A DNA stretch of 64,000 nucleotides from Armigeres subalbatus (Eukaryota > Arthropoda > Insecta > Diptera > Culicidae), in assembly GCF_024139115.2 (NCBI RefSeq), contig NC_085140.1, forward strand, positions 161,288,452-161,352,451. Direction: 5' to 3'. A model generated the notes under the pieces. It was not told where the DNA came from. It did no database searches and worked only from the letters and a program-made list of their open reading frames with translations. Below are positions 58,301 to 64,000 of this stretch, piece after piece; the first letter of the stretch is position 1, and each line of letters opens with the position of its first letter. A program made the position numbers and the translations under genes.

Positions 58301-59140
58301 CAAAGTTCATTTATTCCATTATACAGACATGTTACAACTGCAAACTCTAGTTTATATGGAAGCTTAGTTCATTATCTCTCTAAAACATTCTGTTTTCACA
58401 TACTTATGCTTAGTTTCATTGAAAAAAAAACATAATAATTACATAACTATGATTCGTACCATGGTTTGAACTCTAAATTTGTACCATGGTTTGAGCTACT
58501 GGCAGCAGCTCCCAAATATAAAACTATTAAATGCATGAAACGCTGAAGAAACCTATAGAAAAGCAAGTTTGTTTTACTATTCATCTTCTCGCATTAGATT
58601 AGTAACTCAAAACGTGTCGAATGTCGTCTAAACTGTTGAAATGAAAATAGCGATTTTTTCATATTGGGAATGCAAACAAAATGCTCCAGCTAGGCGCATG
58701 CAGCGCTCCCAGCGGACAGCAGTACTGTATTTACAAGTTTAAACCACGATAGATTTTAGTTCAAACCATGATCAGTTTTTGACTTGTACAAATGTTACTA
58801 TTTTAACTATTTAAAACTGTTTCTCAATTGTACGATGATGTTAATTGATTACAGATAAAAATGGCTTTCTTTTGATATATTGATCTAACTCCAGTGTTTT
58901 GAAATGCGTCCTTTACGAGCTTTTTTAAATTGTGCCACTGGTGGGGGGCCGGGGGAATTCAGCGAAAATCCAGGAAGTTTTTAAATCACTCCATTTTCCT
59001 ACCTAATCAATATGTATGAAAGTTTAATTGAACTCTGTCACTTCTAGTATACCTAAATATGCCATTCATACTGTTTTAGGTTTATTTCCAAGATTGGAGG
59101 TAACGATTTATTGGAGGTAACCAATTCTTTCAATGGGACT
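55354..59140. other. Mostly unassigned; includes Feilai head and a GC-rich stretch
   Basis: 56366-56420 is a degraded Feilai head (CACGGCTACAAAGCAAGACC). 57170-58100 is GC-rich with many overlapping open frames on both strands and could contain host promoter or exon sequence, but no motif is recognised. 58455-58775 has partly inverted TACCATGGTTTGA / TCAAACCATG motifs. Confidence 0.4.
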
Positions 59141-59144
59141 CGAA

Positions 59145-59355
59145 CCCACGGAATTTCCACAGGAAACTCTTAGGAATTTCCGCGGGGAATTCTTCGGAAT
59201 TATTCTTCGAAATTTACACGGGAAGCTCTTTGCAATTTTCACGAAAAATTTTATGAAATTTCCCCGGGAATTCCTTCGAAATTTCCACGGAAAATTCGTC
59301 GGAATGTCGTCGAGAAGTTCTTCGGAATCTCTACGGGAAATTTTCCGAAATATCC
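59145..59355. repeat. Minisatellite, ~23-24-bp GGAATTTCCACGGGAAATTC units
   Basis: About nine units such as GGAATTTCCGCGGGGAATTC and GAAATTTCCACGGAAAATTC. The unit is itself nearly palindromic (GGAATTTCC / GGGAAATTCC). Confidence 0.8.
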
Positions 59356-59364
59356 AAGCAAATC

Positions 59365-59840
59365 AGCCTCCCTGTGATCGAATATGGCATGCCGGTCTGG
59401 GAGAGCTGCGCTTAAACTCATCATCTAAAATTCCAACGAGTGCAAAACAAGTTCCTGCGGATGGTCCTCAAAACTACTCCCAGGACACGAACTTCTGAGG
59501 TCCACCGTCTGGCCGGTATTAAAACATTACAAGAGCGCTTTGGTGAGTGCAAGGAAAGGTTCAGGGCTCATTGCACCTTTTTGGACCAACCAGCGATTAG
59601 GGCGCTCGTTCCAATCTAGGCTATCAAATTTTATTGTAAATATTTAGTGTACATAGTTAGGTTATCAAATTCAAAAACTAGCGCCTCTTCAAGGTCATCT
59701 TGGGAAAATTAAACCATATGTTAAAATACAATAACTTTTAAAAAAATCTTCATATAAATACCAAAGCTGAAAGGCCAAATTGGCCAACCACTTAGTATGT
59801 AAGATGATTGTAAACCGCTAAATCTGACTTAAATAAAATG
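59365..59840 (+). pseudogene. Jockey-like LINE 3' end
   Basis: Translation gives LPVIEYGMPVWESCA, KLQRVQNKFLRMVLKTTPRT and SEVHRLAGIKTLQERFGECK, typical of the C-terminal end of Jockey-group ORF2, then a 3' UTR ending TTAAATAAAATGAATTTT. The RT core is absent. It sits between two arrays of the same minisatellite, suggesting insertion into an array. No clear target duplication was found. Confidence 0.75.
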
Positions 59841-59854
59841 AATTTTTTACTCCT

Positions 59855-60235
59855 CAGAATTTTCAAGGGAGATTTTTCGGAACTCCAACGCGAATTTTGT
59901 CGGAATTTCCACGGGAAATTCTATAAAGTATCCACGGAATATTCTTTAGAATCTCCACGTAAAAATTCTAAAAATTTCCATGGAAAATTCTTCCGATTCT
60001 CCACCTTGGTTTTTTCGAACTTTCACGGGAAATATTTCTGAACTTCCACGAGATAATCTGTACAACTTCCACGGAAAAATCTTTCGAATTATTACTTCAA
60101 GTTCTTTTGAAATTCCACGAGAAATTAATTCGAATGTTCAGAGTCGTTTGGAATGCAAGTGATATTTTTGGAATTTACATTAAAAATATTCTGAATTCCC
60201 ACGTTAAATTTTATTGAATTACAACGGATTAAATA
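59855..60235. repeat. Minisatellite, second array
   Basis: Continues the GGAATTTCCACGGGAAATTC-type unit for about 15 degenerate copies downstream of the LINE fragment. Confidence 0.75.
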
Positions 60236-60314
60236 AGGCACTAAAAATACCTTTCCAGAAAGACATTTACCAAGCAGGTACAAAGTTATTTACCCATGGG
60301 TAGAGATCGTTGAG

Positions 60315-61338
60315 TTTGTAAAGCAATTGGAATGTGATGTGTCGCATGTGGAAGCTATTTACAAGCTGACAGAAAACCGAAGTATTTGCATCAAATTTAT
60401 TTCGGAGGCTGTGATGTTAGAATCTCTTCAAAAAAATGCGGAGCCTCGGAAATTCAAATAGGGAAACAGCTCCTTGAATTCAAACCATGTACCCAAATCA
60501 ATACCATACTGTCCAATGGATTTAGGACAGCTTCCTGGCCAAAAATTCTGCATGGCGATGGCACGAGGAGTTGTTCCTGCGTGATTCAGTTTGCTTTTAT
60601 GGACAAATTTGCCAATAAACTGATGATTTAGCGAAGGATATGCAGCTGCAGAGCAAAGACCAAAGTGTTCGTGACGAATAAGACGATAAACTCTAAGCTG
60701 TACAAGGAAGAATGTCTCAAAACCGTGCACTAAGTTTCATGAAAGCCCATGAAGGTCCCGTGAAGTGAAGACACAAATTGAGCCTAAGTTGCCTGTTTTG
60801 CGAATGTTATTGATATAGGAGCATGTTATTAATATTGGAACAGATACCCTACGTTAGTGGTAAAACTGTGGAGGTGTGTATGGTGGTAGCGGGAGATAAT
60901 GCTCGTTACATTCGAGTATTTGATCTGCCACCGGAGGTATCGGACAACGCACTGTCGGCGGTTCTCAACCAGTACGGAAAAATGCAACGTACGATTCGCG
61001 AAAAGTTTCCTCCTAACATGGGATTGGACCATACCTACACGGTTGTAAGAGGTGTGTACATGAAAATGGAGAAGAAAGTCAATCGAATTTAACTGCCGAA
61101 GCGTTGAAGTTTTCCACGATGGTTTAAAGAAAACGTGCTTCCTACGCCAAGCGACAGAACATCGTCAGAACATTTGCCCTTCAAGGAAAAATCGGAACTC
61201 GGCACACGGAATGAGCATCGCACCAGACAAAAAGTCAGAAACTGTGGAGACGTATTTAGCGGAAGACAAAATCGTGGAATTTGAGGAAGAAATTATTGGA
61301 GATCATCAAGAAGAGGAAAAAAGTAAGAAGCAACAAGA
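60315..61338 (+). pseudogene. LINE ORF1 relic with RRM-like segment
   Basis: First piece (about 60315-60466): FVKQLECDVSHVEAIYKLTE, NRSICIKFISEAVMLESLQK. After about 380 bp of unrelated sequence, the second piece (about 60852-61075) gives TVEVCMVVAGDNARYIRVFD, LPPEVSDNALSAVLNQYGKM, QRTIREKFPP and RGVYMKMEKKV. The YIRVFDLPPEV...YGKMQRTIREK pattern resembles an RRM-like fold common in LINE ORF1 proteins. The remainder to 61338 is frameshifted and then runs in frame into the RTE endonuclease. Confidence 0.65.
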
Positions 61339-63339
61339 TAACTTCGCAGCCTCTCGCGGAATGGTAGTCCGAAGCACATTCTTTCCCCGCAAAAATATAT
61401 ACATGGCCACATGGAGATCACCTAACCAAGAAACGGAAAACCAAATCGACCACGTTCTAATCGACGGTAAATTCTTCCCCAACATCACGAACGTCCGTAC
61501 TTACCGCAGTACGATTGTTGAATCCGACCACTACCTCGTTGCAGTATGCCTGCGCTCAAAATTCTCGACGGTGTACAACACGCGTCAAATTCGGACGCCG
61601 CGGCTTAACATTGAACGGCTACAAGACGGTAGACTAGCCAAAGGATACGCGCAGCAGCTGAAAGTGGCACTCCCAACGGAAGAGCAGCTAGGCGCAGCGT
61701 CTCTTGAAGATGGCTGGAGAGATATTCGATCCGCCATTGGTAGCACCGCAACCGCTGCACTTGGAACGGTGCCTTCGGATCAAAGAAACGACTGATATTA
61801 CGGCGAATGTGTGCAGTTAGTGGAAGAGAAGAATGCAGCAATGCAACACCGCACGAGGGCGAACGAGGTACGATTTAAATGGACGCGGAACAGACAAAAC
61901 TCGATTTTCCGATACCGTGAAGAGACGGATGAACTGTACCGCGCTAATAACATACGAGAGTTCTATGAGAAGTTAAATTATTCACGTAAGGGCCACGTGC
62001 CACAGCATGATATGTGTAGGAACATAAATTAGAACCTTCAGCACTATGAAGAACACCTGAATGGCGATGTGGCAGACGAAGATGGCGGTATGGTGATGAA
62101 CCTGGGAGAACGCGCGCAGGACATAATTTTACCGGCTCCGGATCTCCAGGAAATCCAGAAAGAGATTGGCCGTCTGAAAAACAACAAAGCCCCTGGGGTT
62201 GACCAACTACCAGGAGAGCTATTTAAACACGGTGGTGAGGCACTGGCTAGAGCGATGCACTGGGTCATTACCAAGATTTGGTTAAGTTTTGCGATAAGCT
62301 GGATTGTAGCAACTACCGCGCAATCACATTGCTGAACGCCGCATACAAGGTACTCTTCCAAATTTTATGCCGTCGACTAGCACCAATTGCAAGGGAGTTC
62401 GTGGGGCAGTATCAGGTGAGTTTTATGGGTGAACGCTCCACCACGGACCAGGTGTTCGCCATTCGCCAAGTACTGCAGAAATGCCGTGAGTACAACGTGC
62501 CCACACATCATCTATTCATCGACTTCAAAGCCGCATATGATAAAATCGATCGGGACCAGCTATGGCAGCTAATGCACGAACACGGATTTCCGGATAAACT
62601 GAAACGGTTGATCAAGGCGACGATGGATCGGGTAATGTGCGTAGTTCGGGTTTCAGGGGCATTCTCGAGTCCCTTAGAAACGCGCAGAGGGTTACGGCAA
62701 GGTGATGGTCTTTCGTGTCTGCTATTCAACATCGCTTTGGAAGGGGTAATACGAAGAGCAAGGATTAACACGGGTGGTACAATTTTCAATAAGTCCGTCC
62801 AGCTATTTGGCTTCGCCGATGACAAAAATATTATGGCACGTAACTTTGAGAAGATGGAGGAAGTCTACATCAGACTGAAGAGGGAAGCTAAGCGGATCGA
62901 ACTAGTTATCAACACGTCGAAGACGAAGTACATGATAGAAAGAGGTTCAAGAGAAGACAATGTGAGCCACCCACCTCGAGTTTGCATCGGTGGTGACGAA
63001 ATCGAGGTGGTAGAAGAATTTGTGTACTTGGGCTCACTGCTGACTGCCGAAAATGATACCAGCAGAGAAAGCATAGTGGCTGGAAATCGTACGTACTTTG
63101 GACTCCGCAAGACGCTCCGATCGAATAGAGTTCGCCACCGTACCAACCAGACAATCTACAAAACGCTCATTAGTCCGGTAGTCCTCTACGGAGGATGCTC
63201 GTGGAGGACCAACGCGCACTTGCAGTTTTCTAAAGGAAAGTGCTGCGTACTATCTATGGTGGGGTGCATATGGCGGACGGTACGTGGAGGAGGCGTATGA
63301 AGCACGAGTTGCATGAGGTGCTGGGAGAACCATCCATCT
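61339..63339 (+). pseudogene. RTE-like LINE copy 2: endonuclease C-terminus and RT
   Basis: Starts at NFAASRGMVVRSTFFPRKN, then NQETENQIDHVLIDGKFF, ESDHYLVAVCLRSK (catalytic SDH), the linker with a TGA at 61793 and a TAG near 62030, [19 protein letters not shown], and a ~50-bp deletion with frame change near 62280. It continues [79 protein letters not shown] and SPVVLYG, then a frame shift, ending near 63339. The N-terminal endonuclease (GDMNAQVG) is missing but present in copy 1, so the two copies are complementary. Each lacks parts, so neither is active. Confidence 0.87.
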
Positions 63340-63375
63340 AATGTTTAGACAAGGAACAAACATAATACTTTTCCC

Positions 63376-63460
63376 CTGATGAAGACACCAACCCCGTGTC
63401 GAAACGTTGGACAAATATAAATCTTGTTTTAATACTTAAAGACTGCGTAGCCGTTTTAAG
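63376..63460 (+). repeat. Hammerhead-like repeat, copy 1
   Basis: CTGATGA (63376-63382), one extra A, stem GACAC (63384-63388), loop CAACCCC, GTGTC (63396-63400), GAAAC (63401-63405), then GTTGGACAAATATAAATCTT and AAGACTGCGTAGCCG. CUGAUGA-stem II-GAAA is the conserved core of hammerhead ribozymes, known from Penelope-like and other retroelements. I cannot find a clear stem I or III with a cleavage triplet, so only the core similarity is supported. Confidence 0.5.
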
Positions 63461-63479
63461 TTAAAATAATAATAACAAA

Positions 63480-63750
63480 AAAGCAGAGACTGGATATCGA
63501 TGGCGAATACATCTAAAGTACATTCGAAATTCCCAACTGTTCACAGCTGGTCAACAACTTCAAGGTAGTTATGGAGGAAAAGTCACGGAAGCTAGAGGCA
63601 AGCCAACGTCGAGCTCAATTCGCTTTGTCAGGATCCACCGAGCGTGCTCCGCCAAGGAAAAGTTCACGCAAGATTATTAAATAGTTTTATTTCAATTGTA
63701 TTCGGCTCCGTAAAGTTTGAAGGTACATCTGAGCCTTAATAAACAAATGA
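63480..63750 (+). pseudogene. Probable LINE 3' end
   Basis: The frame KSTFEIPNCSQLVNNFKVVM, EEKSRKLEASQRRAQFALSG, STERAPPRKSSRKIIK with a stop near 63683, then CGGCTCCGTAAAG ... TGAGCCTTAATAAACAAATG, the same 3' hairpin-and-tail arrangement as the I-clade element ending at 53930. The clade is uncertain. Confidence 0.5.
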
Positions 63751-63944
63751 TTGACAAAAAATGGCCTACTTGTTGCTCAATTTTGAATTTAATAAAACTG
63801 AAAAGTGAGGGAAACAACTTTGATCCGCGTACAAGACAAATTTCATTAACATCTGTTTTACATTTTTACTTTATGTGCTTGTCGCTTGCGGATGCAAGAA
63901 ATTGGGATATCGAAAGTAGTAAAAATACGATATTTATTAATATT

Positions 63945-64000
63945 ATTCATATTACGTAAGCAGTTATGGGGGGAGGGGGGGGTCTATCAATATCTTACGC
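63945..64000. mobile_element. Partial G-run MITE at window edge
   Basis: CATATTACGTAAGCAGTTAT followed by G-runs and ATCTTACGC. It shares ATATTACGTAAGCA and G-tracts with the 158-bp MITE at 7935-8092. Cut by the window end, so the right terminus cannot be checked. Confidence 0.5.

Noticed and set aside
1..64000. CRISPR arrays, operons or other prokaryotic systems
   Set aside because: Tandem repeats here lack CRISPR spacing, and the SINE/LINE content shows a eukaryotic genome.

Overview
The window is repeat-rich, AT-rich eukaryotic DNA. It looks like an intergenic or intronic stretch of a culicine mosquito genome, most likely Aedes. That inference rests on Feilai-type tRNA-related SINEs with (GAA)n tails, mosquito-type non-LTR retrotransposons of several clades, and many short inverted-repeat elements. 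I recognise no intact host gene, rRNA gene or functional tRNA gene, and there is nothing prokaryotic. The longest open frames belong to retrotransposons, and nearly all are broken. Host exons without recognisable domains could be hidden in the moderately GC-rich parts near 15.1-16.3, 26.3-26.8, 42.3-43.4 and 57.2-58.1 kb, but I cannot support any.

Layout. 1-9 kb: a foldback element at 1.4 kb, a tRNA-headed SINE relic, two antisense CR1/T1-like LINE relics (2.6-3.3 and 5.4-7.4 kb), and an RTE-like LINE in two pieces (3.7-4.2 and 7.4-9.0 kb) carrying a 158-bp MITE. 10.6-13.6 kb: decayed satellite units interrupted by a Feilai fragment, then a Feilai SINE split by a second tRNA-derived SINE. 18.8-19.4 kb: an inverted-repeat element with a repeated internal motif. 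20.2-23.0 kb: two diverged ~140-bp tandem arrays. 25.9 kb: a 67-bp-arm palindrome. 27.6-31.8 kb: an R1-clade LINE inside a mosquito repeat (called family X here), an antisense LINE relic, and a nearly complete second family X copy with a long (CA)n tract. 33.8-38.9 kb: two SINEs with long target-site duplications, one Feilai, and two minisatellites. 43.6-47.2 kb: family X remnant, minisatellite, tRNA/ribozyme-like tail and a hAT-type element. 48.1-54.1 kb: a palindromic element with Transib-like ends that hosts a MITE in one arm and an I-clade LINE in the other. 54.9-64 kb: another MITE, minisatellites, a Jockey-like 3' end, an ORF1 relic joined to a second RTE copy, a hammerhead-like motif and a partial MITE at the window edge.

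The parts do not form a pathway. They record successive insertions whose order can often be read from target-site duplications and from comparing paired copies. The strongest observations are the 48.1-54.1 kb nest, the R1-clade insertion at a dinucleotide tract, the preserved Inr/DPE promoter of the I-clade element, and the hammerhead-like motif shared by separate loci.
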